Part shown: positions 1 to 9,865 of the stretch, in pieces
How the letters are laid out: every line of letters begins with the position of its first letter
Position numbering within the stretch: the stretch's first letter is position 1
NCBI GenBank assembly: GCA_900550685.1
Contig: URTS01000023.1
Span: 1 to 19,051 of the forward strand
DNA length: 19,051 nt
Direction: 5' to 3'
Source: an uncultured Oscillibacter sp.
GTDB taxonomy: Bacteria; Bacillota; Clostridia; Oscillospirales; Oscillospiraceae
Position numbers and translations under genes: made by a program
Notes under the pieces: generated by a model
What the model was told of the DNA's origin: nothing
The model's database searches: none
What the model saw: the letters and a program-made list of their open reading frames with translations, nothing else

Positions 1-1
1 G

Positions 2-703
2 CTTAAAAACGAGAATGCCAATGTCAAGAAGAAAGTCTTGGCGCTCAATCTCTCAGACGGTCAGGTTGCATCAATCGAGACAGACGACGGACTACGTATT
101 GTTGTGTCATTTACAGAAAAGCGCCAGAAGAAAGATGCTTTCAACCGCACCAGAGGGCTTTTGCGACTCCAGGCAAAGGTAGCCTCCGGCAAGATCACTA
201 AGAAGCACATAAATAATCGAGGCTACAACAAATATCTGCGAATTGAAGGAGAGGCGAATATAAGCATCGATCTTGAAACTTTTGAGAAAGACGCGGCATG
301 GGATGGTTTGAAAGGCTATGTAACCAATGCCACGCTCCCGGATGAAGAAGTCCTTGCCAACTACCATAACTTATGGTTTATCGAACGGGTATTCCGCATG
401 AGCAAAACCGACCTGCAGATACGACCCATGTATCATCGTCTGAGGAATCGTATCGAGGGACATATCTGCATCTGCTTTTGCGTTTATGTCCTACAACTTG
501 AGATGGAACGTCTGCTAAAGGCCGCAAACTCGACAATCACATTGGAGAAAGCCCGAGAGCTTGTAAAGACGATGTATGCTCTGACATACACTAAGTCCGG
601 ACATATCAAGCCCTCAAAGACAATGCTGCGCATGGATACTCTGCAACAGGAGCTATATCAGCTGGTCGACGAATGGGTAAAGTCTGATTTGGGTAACGCA
701 TGA
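2..703 (+). CDS. Transposase, IS1634/IS4-like DDE family, C-terminal part (5' end outside window)
   Basis: The reading frame is open from the first bases of the window to a TGA at 701-703, so the true start lies upstream. The visible part carries a D-G followed by T-N (residues after KDAAW, near 300-330) and then the YHNLWFIERVFRMSK block, which is the Y-R-E-K signature of IS4/IS1634-type DDE transposases. The catalytic Glu codon is at 383-385. It is followed by the usual RPMYHR and RIEGHICICF stretch. In this family the enzyme cuts and joins the ends of its own insertion sequence. The DNA is clearly AT-richer than every other gene here and its codon use differs (many AGA, ATA, TTG), which suggests transfer. 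The residue pattern recalls Bacteroidota members of the family, but that is an impression only. Whether the full gene is intact cannot be seen. The element's right terminal repeat should lie just after 703 but cannot be fixed without the left end. Confidence 0.8.
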   Translation, partial: LKNENANVKKKVLALNLSDGQVASIETDDGLRIVVSFTEKRQKKDAFNRTRGLLRLQAKVASGKITKKHINNRGYNKYLRIEGEANISIDLETFEKDAAWDGLKGYVTNATLPDEEVLANYHNLWFIERVFRMSKTDLQIRPMYHRLRNRIEGHICICFCVYVLQLEMERLLKAANSTITLEKARELVKTMYALTYTKSGHIKPSKTMLRMDTLQQELYQLVDEWVKSDLGNA

Positions 704-742
704 CGAAAACAGGAAAAAGGGAGAATAAACAAGCGGCATAAC

Positions 743-776
743 AAAAAAAGAAGGTGGCCTTTTCAGACACCTTCTT
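743..776 (-). terminator. Intrinsic terminator of ppdK
   Basis: Read on the minus strand, a 9-bp perfect stem AAGAAGGTG/CACCTTCTT (arms 768-776 and 748-756, 11-nt loop) runs directly into a run of seven T (complement of 743-749). It lies 28 bp downstream of the ppdK stop codon. It is intact although the transposase gene ends only 40 bp away, so the insertion sequence did not destroy it. Confidence 0.85.
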
Positions 777-803
777 GATATTTAAGCTTGTAATAAATTC
801 TTA

Positions 804-3437
<2,634 letters not shown>

Positions 3438-3548
3438 ACGATCTCTCCTTCAATATTTACCCAAAGCAGGCAGAATAAAAACCAAGGATCGGCGGGCTGT
3501 TGGAAAATCTGAAAATCTCGTCCGTACCGATCCAATATAACCGTTTAC

Positions 3549-3581
3549 ATTATAATAAATCGTTTGAAAAAAAACAATCAA
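3549..3581 (-). promoter_or_regulatory. Probable ppdK promoter
   Basis: In the AT-rich gap upstream of ppdK the minus strand has a perfect TATAAT (complement of 3549-3554). A TTGATT (complement of 3576-3581) lies 21 bp further up, which is too far for TATAAT but 18 bp from the overlapping TATTAT, so the -35 assignment is uncertain. Transcription would begin near 3542 and give a leader of about 105 nt before the ATG. The remainder of the gap 3582-3665 is AT-rich and shows nothing else I can name. Confidence 0.5.
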
Positions 3582-3665
3582 TATATCTGACAAGAATTTA
3601 GCCGGAATTTAATCGTTTTCGATAAAGAAACCGTTCGTTTTTCCCGCCCGCCGGCTGTACCGCGC

Positions 3666-3703
3666 AAAAAAGGGCGGCGGTCTGTTCCATACAGGCCGCC
3701 GCC
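3666..3703 (-). terminator. Intrinsic terminator of thiT
   Basis: On the minus strand GGCGGCGG (3696-3703 complement) pairs with CCGCCGCC (3673-3680 complement). The stem continues after a single mismatch with CTGT/ACAG around a 5-nt loop, and is followed by six T (complement of 3666-3671). It begins 27 bp after the thiT stop codon and separates thiT from ppdK. Confidence 0.9.
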
Positions 3704-3729
3704 GGGGAGGTAATCGTTTCCGGCAGAAC

Positions 3730-4302
3730 TTACTGAGGGAGGTCCTGACCCAGAATATACTTTTTCAGGGGCTTGTACAGCACCGCCGCGATCACCAGGG
3801 CCATGATGGTGTTGGGCAGCATATAGGAGCCGTTGTACACGATGGAGTAGGCGGAGGGGCTGGTGAAGGTCCACTTCATAAACTCCGTGGGGGCCAGGAT
3901 CTTGTAAATGGTGACGCCGCTGATGTAGTGGACCACAAACCGGAAGAAGCAGCCCACCACGGTGCCCACGAAAATGCCCCACTTTTTGCCCTTGAACAGT
4001 CCCGCCAGGCCCAAAGGCGTGAAGGCCACCAGATAGTCCAGCAGCATGGACTGCCAGCCCCAGGCGTAGGCGCCGTCAAAGATCAGCTGAAGCAGACCGA
4101 AGGTGAAGCCCGCCATCAGACCCGGGGTCAGGCCCCAGCGGACGGCAAACAGCAGAATGGGGAACATGGCGGGGGTCAGGGAGCCGCCGTTGGGCAGTTC
4201 CATCAGCTTGATGTAGCTGAGGACCTGGGCCAGGGCCACCATCATGGCGCCCTCGCACAGCATCCGGACCCGGAGATGGGAATTGGTAACTTTTGCGGAC
4301 AT
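3730..4302 (-). CDS. thiT: Thiamine ECF transporter substrate-binding membrane subunit ThiT
   Basis: Membrane S-component that binds thiamine and works with the shared energy-coupling module (EcfT plus two ATPases, encoded elsewhere) to import it. The 190-residue product is the normal ThiT length and is almost wholly hydrophobic with about six membrane helices. Recognisable blocks are LCEGAMMVALAQVLS (15-29), NGGSLTPAMFPILLFAVRWG (38-57), LLDYLVAFTPLGLAGLFKG (87-105), CFFRFVVHYISG (118-129) and YNGSYMLPN (156-164), which line the thiamine pocket in this family. I chose the ATG at 4302 because AGGAGGG (4309-4315) precedes it at the right distance. The in-frame upstream ATG at 4377 would start inside the riboswitch-terminator region. 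The TPP riboswitch directly upstream independently supports the thiamine assignment. Position 89 of the LLDY motif is Asp, where some ThiT proteins have Glu. Confidence 0.93.
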   Translation of the reverse strand: MSAKVTNSHLRVRMLCEGAMMVALAQVLSYIKLMELPNGGSLTPAMFPILLFAVRWGLTPGLMAGFTFGLLQLIFDGAYAWGWQSMLLDYLVAFTPLGLAGLFKGKKWGIFVGTVVGCFFRFVVHYISGVTIYKILAPTEFMKWTFTSPSAYSIVYNGSYMLPNTIMALVIAAVLYKPLKKYILGQDLPQ

Positions 4303-4316
4303 AAAGGTCCCTCCTG

Positions 4317-4354
4317 AAAAAAGTACCGCAGGCCACCAAACGGGCTTGCGGTAC
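4317..4354 (-). terminator. Riboswitch expression-platform terminator of thiT
   Basis: On the minus strand GTACCGCA (4347-4354 complement) pairs with TGCGGTAC (4323-4330 complement), with three further GCC/GGC pairs inside, and runs straight into six T (complement of 4317-4322). It sits between the TPP aptamer and the thiT ribosome binding site, as expected for transcriptional attenuation: thiamine pyrophosphate bound means termination. The alternative antiterminator pairing was not resolved by eye. Confidence 0.88.
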
Positions 4355-4371
4355 GGAAAAACGTTGTTGTC

Positions 4372-4470
4372 GTTCACTTCCTACGCCGGCATTACCCGGA
4401 TCAGGTTCAAGGGACAGAAAGCGGGATAGCTTTTCATCTCAGCCGAACTTCCGTTCAGCGCCCCTGTGTT
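4372..4470 (-). promoter_or_regulatory. TPP riboswitch (THI element)
   Basis: The minus strand carries the conserved THI-box blocks in order: GGGGCGC near the 5' end (about 4458-4464), CTGAGATGA (about 4434-4442), then CCTTGAACCTGATCCGGGTAATGCCGGCGTAGGAAGTG (about 4374-4411, quoted as the standard consensus region). The CTGAGA and CTGATCCGGGTAATGCCGGCG elements form the thiamine and pyrophosphate pockets. The aptamer ends about 18 nt before the intrinsic terminator ahead of thiT. Outer boundaries of P1 are approximate. Confidence 0.97.
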
Positions 4471-4492
4471 CAGTTTTCTGCGGTCTGCCTGC

Positions 4493-4521
4493 ATTATAGG
4501 CGGTGCGCCGCCCTTTGTCAA
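4493..4521 (-). promoter_or_regulatory. Consensus sigma-70/A promoter of thiT
   Basis: On the minus strand TTGACA (complement of 4516-4521) and TATAAT (complement of 4493-4498) are separated by exactly 17 bp, a perfect match to consensus. The start site would be near 4486, about 15 nt before the TPP aptamer. The -35 hexamer and most of the spacer lie inside the hairpin that follows glgP. Confidence 0.93.
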
Positions 4522-4538
4522 GTACCAAAGGGCGGCGC
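4505..4538 (-). terminator. Strong hairpin at the end of the glycogen operon, probable terminator
   Basis: A perfect 13-bp inverted repeat, GCGCCGCCCTTTG (4505-4517) and CAAAGGGCGGCGC (4526-4538), with an 8-nt loop, starts 19 bp after the glgP stop. On the minus strand no T-run follows (ACCGCC comes next), so termination may be inefficient, Rho-assisted, or the structure may mainly protect the mRNA 3' end. Its position at an operon end argues for a termination or processing role. Confidence 0.65.
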
Positions 4539-4557
4539 TTTCGGGTCCTTTCTCTGC

Positions 4558-6969
4558 TTACCGGTGGGGCACGTGCCAGATGTTGTCGGCATACTCCGCC
4601 ACGGCCCGGTCAGCAGCGAAAATGCCGCTGCGGGCGATGTTGTGCAGGCTCATGCTGTTCCAGGCCCTCCGGTCCTCGTAGGTCTCCGCCATGCGGCGCT
4701 CCGCGTCGCAGTAGGCCCGGTAGTCCGCCAGCAGCAGGTATTCGTCCTGGCTGATGAGCCGCTGATACAGGTCCTCATAGCTGACGCCGTCCCGAAAGCC
4801 CTTCCGCAAAGCGTTCAGGCACCGTTCCAGCTGGGGATCGTGGCTGACGTACCGCTGGGGCACGTAGCCCTCCTGGCGCAGCTTCGCCGCTTGGTCGGCG
4901 TGGAGGCCGAAGAGGAACATGTTCTCGTCTCCCAGCATGTCGTGCATCTCCACATTGGCGCCGTCCAGGGTGCCCACAGTGAGGGCGCCGTTCATCATGA
5001 ACTTCATGTTGCCGGTGCCGCTGGCCTCTTTTCCGGCGGTGGAGATCTGCTGGCTGACCTCGCTGGCGGGCATCAGATGCTCCGCCAGGGACACCCGGTA
5101 ATTTTCCAGAAACACCACCTGAAGCCTGCCCCGGCAGCGGGGATCGTGAGAAATGTCGTCCGCCAGGGAGTTGATGAGGTGGATGATCCGCTTGGCCACG
5201 GCGTAGCCCGGGGCGGCCTTGGCGCCGAAGAGGAAGGTGTGGGGCCGGGTGATGCAGTTGGGATCGTCCTGCAGCTGCTGGTACAGGGTGATGATGTGCA
5301 GCACATTCAGCAGCTGACGCTTGTACTCGTGGAGCCGCTTGACCTGCACGTCGAAAATGGCGTTGGGGTCCAGTGTCACGCCCTGGACCTTCTTGGCGTA
5401 GTCGGCAAAATCCGCCTTGTTCCGCTGCTTGATCTCGTCCAGCCGCTGAAGGACGGCATCGTCATCGGCGTAGCCGTCCAGCTTTTTCAGTGCCTGGGGA
5501 TGGAGAAGGTAATCGTCCCCGCCGGTGAGGTCCCGCACCAGGCCGTCCAGCCCGGGATTGATCTCGCTGAGCCAGCGGCGGTGATCGATGCCGTTGGTGA
5601 CGTTGGTGAACTTCCAGGGCTCCATGGCGCAGGCGTCCTTGAAAACGTCCTTTTTCAGGATCTCGGAGTGGAGGCCGGACACGCCGTTGACGGACAGGCA
5701 GCCCGCGATGCACAGGTTGGCCATCCGGACCTCGCCGCCCCAGATGATGGCCATTTTCTCCGTTTTGGCCGGGTCGTGGTAGAAGTCCTCCACCTTGGCC
5801 TGCCAGCGGTGGGCGATCTCCTGGATGATCTGCCACACCCGGGGCAGCAGGGATTCCACCAACTGCTGGGGCCAGCGCTCCAAGGCCTCGGAGAGGACCG
5901 TGTGGTTGGTGTAGGCCACGGACTGGGAGGTGATGGCCCAGGCCTCGTCCCAGGTCATGCCCGCCTCGTCCATAAACAGGCGCATCAGCTCCGGGATCAC
6001 CAGGGCCGGGTGGGTGTCGTTGATCTGGATGACGTTCTTCTCGTGGAAATTTTTCAGGGTGCCGTAGGTCTCCAGGTGACGGGTGATGATGGACTGCACC
6101 GTGGCGGAGACGAAGAAGTACTGCTGCTTCAAGCGCAGGGACTTGCCCTCGTAGTGGTTGTCCTCGGGGTAGAGGACCTTGGCGATGGTCTCCGCCATGG
6201 CCTCGTCCTCGGCGGCCTTCAGGTACTCGCCCCGGGAGAAGAGGGCCATGTCCACCGGCCGGGTGGACCGGGCATCCCACAGCCGCAGAGTGTTGACGTG
6301 GCCGGTGCCGTAGCCCGCCACCACCATGTCGCAGGGGACGGCCAGCACCGTGGCGGCGTTTTCGTTGATGATATGGAGGTGGCCGTCGTGCCAGAATTCC
6401 CGGAGGGTGCCGCCGAAGTGGACGGTCTGGGCCTCGTCGGGCTTGGGCAGCAGCCAGGAGGAGCCCACGCCTTTCCAGTCGTCGGGCAGCTCCACCTGCT
6501 GGCCCTCCACGATCTTCTGCTTGAAAATACCCAGTTCATAGCAGATGGAGTAGCCGGTGGCAGGAATGTCCAGGGTGGTCATGGAGTCCAGATAGCAGGC
6601 GGCCAGACGGCCCAGGCCGCCGTTGCCGAGGCCCGCGTCCGGCTCCAGCTCAAAAATGTCCCCGGCCTTGAAGCCCAGATTTTCCAGGGCCTCCTTCAGC
6701 TGGGGCAGGATCCCCAAGTTGTAGGCGTTTTTCATCAGGCTTCGGCCCATGAGAAATTCCAGGGACAGGTAGTGGACCTGCTTTTTCTTTTCGATCTTGG
6801 TCTCCTTGGCGGTCTGCACGCCCCGGAGGGCCATCACATCCCGCAGCACCAGGGCGCAGGCCTTCATCATCTCCTGATCCGTGGCCTCTCCCGGCTCCGT
6901 GCCGAAGTTCAGGGCCAGCTTGGCGGTCAGGGCGTCTTGCAGGGTTTGGGTGGTAAATGGTACGGTCAT
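4558..6969 (-). CDS. glgP: Glycogen/maltodextrin phosphorylase
   Basis: Cytoplasmic GT35 enzyme that removes glucose from non-reducing ends of alpha-1,4 glucan with phosphate, releasing glucose-1-phosphate. The 803-residue product is of normal length (about 800-840). The hallmark block GKEASGTGNMKFMMNGALTV contains the pyridoxal-phosphate lysine at about K656. Other family blocks are YLSLEFLMGRSL (68-79), DAGLGNGGLGRLAACYLDS (111-129), INDTHPAL and VKRLHEYKRQLLN. It is the last gene of the glg operon, six bases after the glgA stop. The sequence before its ATG has no clear Shine-Dalgarno (AGTAAACCTCT), so translation may depend on coupling to glgA. Substrate preference between glycogen and maltodextrin cannot be told from sequence, but the operon context favours glycogen. 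Confidence 0.95.
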   Translation of the reverse strand: MTVPFTTQTLQDALTAKLALNFGTEPGEATDQEMMKACALVLRDVMALRGVQTAKETKIEKKKQVHYLSLEFLMGRSLMKNAYNLGILPQLKEALENLGFKAGDIFELEPDAGLGNGGLGRLAACYLDSMTTLDIPATGYSICYELGIFKQKIVEGQQVELPDDWKGVGSSWLLPKPDEAQTVHFGGTLREFWHDGHLHIINENAATVLAVPCDMVVAGYGTGHVNTLRLWDARSTRPVDMALFSRGEYLKAAEDEAMAETIAKVLYPEDNHYEGKSLRLKQQYFFVSATVQSIITRHLETYGTLKNFHEKNVIQINDTHPALVIPELMRLFMDEAGMTWDEAWAITSQSVAYTNHTVLSEALERWPQQLVESLLPRVWQIIQEIAHRWQAKVEDFYHDPAKTEKMAIIWGGEVRMANLCIAGCLSVNGVSGLHSEILKKDVFKDACAMEPWKFTNVTNGIDHRRWLSEINPGLDGLVRDLTGGDDYLLHPQALKKLDGYADDDAVLQRLDEIKQRNKADFADYAKKVQGVTLDPNAIFDVQVKRLHEYKRQLLNVLHIITLYQQLQDDPNCITRPHTFLFGAKAAPGYAVAKRIIHLINSLADDISHDPRCRGRLQVVFLENYRVSLAEHLMPASEVSQQISTAGKEASGTGNMKFMMNGALTVGTLDGANVEMHDMLGDENMFLFGLHADQAAKLRQEGYVPQRYVSHDPQLERCLNALRKGFRDGVSYEDLYQRLISQDEYLLLADYRAYCDAERRMAETYEDRRAWNSMSLHNIARSGIFAADRAVAEYADNIWHVPHR

Positions 6970-6975
6970 AGAGGT

Positions 6976-8688
6976 TTACTTCGCCGTGGTCTTGGCGGCG
7001 CCTTTCTGTTTGGGTTTGGTGGTTTTTGCGGTTTTTTTGCCATCGGCAGCCGCCGTTTTCCGGGCAGGCTTTTTGGTGGTTTTCGCGGCCTGTTCAGCGG
7101 GCTTTTTGGCCGCCGTTTTCCGGGGAGATGCCTTCTTTTTGGCCGCCGATTCCGAAGCGGGGGCCGGCTGGGGAGCCGGGGCCGCATCCGGTGCATCGGA
7201 AGCCCCGGAAGCCTTGGCAGCACTGGCCTGCGCGTCCTGCTCCGGCTCAGCGGAAACGCCGGTGACAGAGGCATAGATCTTCAAATATTCCCCCGCGCTG
7301 CGGTTCCAGCTGAAGTCCTGCTCCATGGCCCGCTGCCGCAGCCGGGCAAAGGCATCGGGGTAGTCCTTGTAGAGGTACACCGCCTCCCGGATCACGTGGA
7401 GCATGTCGGCGCTGGAATAGTTGGCAAAGGTGAAGCCGGTGCCGCTGTCCCGCCAGGCCTCGTAAGGGCGGACGGTGTCCTTCAAACCGCCGGTCTCCCG
7501 GACGATGGGCACCGTGCCGTAGCGCATGGCGATCATCTGGCTCAGGCCGCAGGGCTCGCTGCGGGAGGGCATCAAAAAGAGGTCCGCACCGGCGTAAATG
7601 GCCATGGACAGCGCCTCGTTATATCCCAGGCTCACCGCCATGCGGCCGGGGTACTGCTCTGCCGACCAGCGGAAAAAGTCCTCGTACCCGGCGTCGCCGC
7701 TGCCCAGCACCACAAACTGCACCGGCAGTTCCATGATGTCACCCATGACCTCCCGCAGGAGGTCCAGTCCCTTGTGGGACACCAATCGGCTCACCATGGC
7801 CACGATGGGGGTGTCCGGCTCCGGGTTCAACCCCATCTGCTTTTGCAGGGCCGCCTTGTCAGCGGCCTTGCCGGAGAGGTCCTTTAAAGAATAGTTGGCG
7901 GCGATGCGGGGATCCGCCGCCGGATCGTAAAGCTTCATGTCGATGCCGTTGAGTACGCCGGAGAGCTTATAGCCGCACTGGGTCAGAATGCCTTCCATCC
8001 GGTGGGCGAAATAGGGGTTTTTCAGCTCCTGGGCATAGGTGGGGGACACGGCGTTCACCGCGTCGGCGCACAGAATGGCGCCCTTCAGCAGGTTCACGTC
8101 CCCGTCCATCATCAGCGTGCCGTCGTCCGCCCAGCCCCGGTCCAGGCCGAAGAGGTCCCCCATGCACTCGGCGCCGTAGCGGCCCTGGTACTCGATGTTG
8201 TGGATGGTCAGCACCGTCCGGATGGAGCGGTAGCGGTCCTCCCGGACGCCGTCATCCTTCAGGTAGATGGGGATGAGGGCTGTCTGCCAGTCGTTGCAGT
8301 GGATCACATCCGGCCAGAAGTCCAGGTGGTCCAGCATTTTCACCACGGCCCGGGAGAAAAAGCCGAAGCGCTCGCCGTCATCCATGTAGCCGTACAGCGC
8401 CGGACGGCCGAAATACTGCTCGTTATCCAGGAAATACCAGGTAACGCCGTCCTTTTCCAGGGAAAAGAGTCCGCAGTAGGCGTGCCGCCAGGCCAGGTCC
8501 ACATAGTCGAAGCAGTGGAAGGTCAGTTGGCCGCCGAACTGCTCCTTCACCCGCTGGTACAGCGGCAGGATCACCGCCGTCCGGGCCCCCTGCTCCGCCA
8601 GGGCAGGGGGGAGGGAACCGGCCACGTCGGCCAGGCCGCCGGTCTTGCAGAAGGGGACGGCCTCACTGGCCGCATACAAAATGTTCAT
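6976..8688 (-). CDS. glgA: Glycogen synthase with a histone H1-like basic C-terminal tail
   Basis: GT5 enzyme transferring glucose from ADP-glucose to the non-reducing end of glycogen. The start is the ATG at 8688 (MNILYAASEAVPF), preceded by AAGGAG at 8 bp; a longer in-frame form from 8727 lacks this support. Residues 1-477 match the bacterial synthase in length and motifs: KTGGLADVAGSLP (15-27, ADP-glucose loop), HCNDW (130-134), HNIEYQG (163-169), SRLVSHKGLDL with R301 and K306, and SRSEPCGLSQ (375-384). About 93 extra residues follow (478-570, DNA about 6979-7257). They start acidic and Pro/Ala-rich, then become a lysine-rich stretch of AAK-, KTA- and KKPA-type units with about 18 Lys and 2 Arg in the final 55 residues. 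No known glycogen synthase domain accounts for it. The reading frame is continuous into the tail, so this is an extension and not a separate gene. Confidence 0.95.
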   Translation of the reverse strand: MNILYAASEAVPFCKTGGLADVAGSLPPALAEQGARTAVILPLYQRVKEQFGGQLTFHCFDYVDLAWRHAYCGLFSLEKDGVTWYFLDNEQYFGRPALYGYMDDGERFGFFSRAVVKMLDHLDFWPDVIHCNDWQTALIPIYLKDDGVREDRYRSIRTVLTIHNIEYQGRYGAECMGDLFGLDRGWADDGTLMMDGDVNLLKGAILCADAVNAVSPTYAQELKNPYFAHRMEGILTQCGYKLSGVLNGIDMKLYDPAADPRIAANYSLKDLSGKAADKAALQKQMGLNPEPDTPIVAMVSRLVSHKGLDLLREVMGDIMELPVQFVVLGSGDAGYEDFFRWSAEQYPGRMAVSLGYNEALSMAIYAGADLFLMPSRSEPCGLSQMIAMRYGTVPIVRETGGLKDTVRPYEAWRDSGTGFTFANYSSADMLHVIREAVYLYKDYPDAFARLRQRAMEQDFSWNRSAGEYLKIYASVTGVSAEPEQDAQASAAKASGASDAPDAAPAPQPAPASESAAKKKASPRKTAAKKPAEQAAKTTKKPARKTAAADGKKTAKTTKPKQKGAAKTTAK

Positions 8689-8752
8689 GGTTTGCTCCTT
8701 TCGTGGCTGGGAAATTAGGAAGCCCATCCCGCCCGGATGCGGAAAATTCTCT

Positions 8753-9865
8753 TTAGATCACGCTGCCCTTGGCGATGACGATGGGATAGGTAGCATGGCC
8801 CATCATGGTGCGGCCCGGCAGCAGCTCCACGTTCTTGTCGGTGATGATGTGGGACGCCCGGGCCCCCTGCCGGATGGCCGTGCCCTTGAAAAGGATGCAG
8901 CCCTGGACCTCCGCCCCTTTTTCCACGGTGACGCCTGGGAAGAGGATGGAGTTCACCACGGTGCCCTCAATGCTGCAGCCCTCGGCCACCAGGGAGTTGA
9001 GGCACACGCCGTCCGGCCCGATGTAGGTGGAGGCCTTGTCGGCTCCCTTGGCCCGGACGGGCCGCTCCGGGGTGAAGAGGTCTGCCCGGATGTCCCTGTC
9101 CAGCAGCTGCATGGACCGGTCATAATACTCCTGCACGGAGCGGATCTGGGCGGCAAAGCCGCTGAAGGTATAGCTCTGGAGGTTCAGCAGATCCTGCTTG
9201 GCCTGGAGCACATCCCGGCGGAAGCTGTACTGGTCCCGGGCCTGGCACTCGTCCACCAGGGAGCGCAGCAGCTCCGTGGACATGATGAACACATCCAGGC
9301 TCCGGTAGCCCCGGGGCCGGTGCATGTTGATGAGCACCTCCCGGATGCGTCCGTCCGGTTCTTTCTCAAAATACGTACCGTTTTCCGTGGCGAAGCTGTC
9401 GTCTCCGCAGACGGCGGTGATGTCCGCGTGGGTGCGGAGATGGTGCTCGAAAATGTCCGCCAGGGGTAGGTTGGCCACCAGATCCCCCTCCATCAGCACC
9501 ACATAGTCCTGCCGGATCTCGTCCAGATAGTCCCGGACGCCCGCCAGAGCCTCCATTTTGCCCCGGAAGGGGGTCACGCCCCAGTCGTGAAGGTAATTGA
9601 AGGGGGGCAGGAGATGGAGGCCGCCCCGCTTCCGGGACATATCCCACACCTTGCCGCTGCCCACATGGTCCAGCATGCTCTGATACCGGCCATGGAGCAC
9701 CAGGCCCACATCGGTAACGCCTGCGTTCAGCAGGTTGGAAAGGGCGAAGTCCACCGCCCGGTAACGGCCGCCGAAGGGCATGGACGCGCCGGTGCGGCGC
9801 TCCGTCAGCTCCCGCAGCTCCGTGCGCTGGTCGTAAGCGAAAATGATGCCATGAAGACGGTTCAT
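8753..9865 (-). CDS. glgD: ADP-glucose pyrophosphorylase-like regulatory subunit GlgD
   Basis: Paralogue of GlgC that in Firmicutes forms a hetero-oligomer with GlgC and raises or modulates its activity. The 370-residue protein keeps the fold: an N-terminal nucleotidyltransferase-like domain (MPFGGRYRAVDFALSNLLNAGV at about 29-50) and a C-terminal left-handed beta-helix with hexapeptide-type repeats (EGCSIEGTVVNSILFPGVTVEKGAEVQGCILF). The nucleotide loop GGxGxRL of GlgC is replaced by AYDQRTEL. The GDHIYKMDY catalytic segment is reduced to EGDLVANLPL. It is therefore probably non-catalytic. Its ATG overlaps the glgC stop (ATGA) and is preceded by AAGGAGGTG, a typical tightly coupled pair giving balanced subunits. 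Confidence 0.93.
   Translation of the reverse strand: MNRLHGIIFAYDQRTELRELTERRTGASMPFGGRYRAVDFALSNLLNAGVTDVGLVLHGRYQSMLDHVGSGKVWDMSRKRGGLHLLPPFNYLHDWGVTPFRGKMEALAGVRDYLDEIRQDYVVLMEGDLVANLPLADIFEHHLRTHADITAVCGDDSFATENGTYFEKEPDGRIREVLINMHRPRGYRSLDVFIMSTELLRSLVDECQARDQYSFRRDVLQAKQDLLNLQSYTFSGFAAQIRSVQEYYDRSMQLLDRDIRADLFTPERPVRAKGADKASTYIGPDGVCLNSLVAEGCSIEGTVVNSILFPGVTVEKGAEVQGCILFKGTAIRQGARASHIITDKNVELLPGRTMMGHATYPIVIAKGSVI

Noticed and set aside
704..742. Terminal inverted repeat of the insertion sequence
   Set aside because: The right end must lie about here, but without the left end no repeat or target duplication can be identified.
4303..4377. 25-residue N-terminal extension of ThiT from an ATG at 4377
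   Set aside because: It would be translated through the riboswitch terminator and lacks a ribosome site, while the ATG at 4302 has AGGAGGG and begins the conserved region.
4564..7887. 1107-codon plus-strand frame antisense to glgP and glgA
   Set aside because: It spans two well-supported genes on the other strand and its 3' part reads the GlgA tail backwards as Gly/Arg/Phe low complexity. There is no ribosome site or known domain. An unusual length, but explained by GC-rich third positions.
8689..8727. 13-residue N-terminal extension of GlgA
   Set aside because: The GlgA family begins at MNILYAASE, and AAGGAG is placed for the ATG at 8688.
8689..8752. Weak CATCC/GGATG hairpin between glgD and glgA
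   Set aside because: Only five pairs and no T-run. Not enough for a terminator, and the genes appear co-transcribed.
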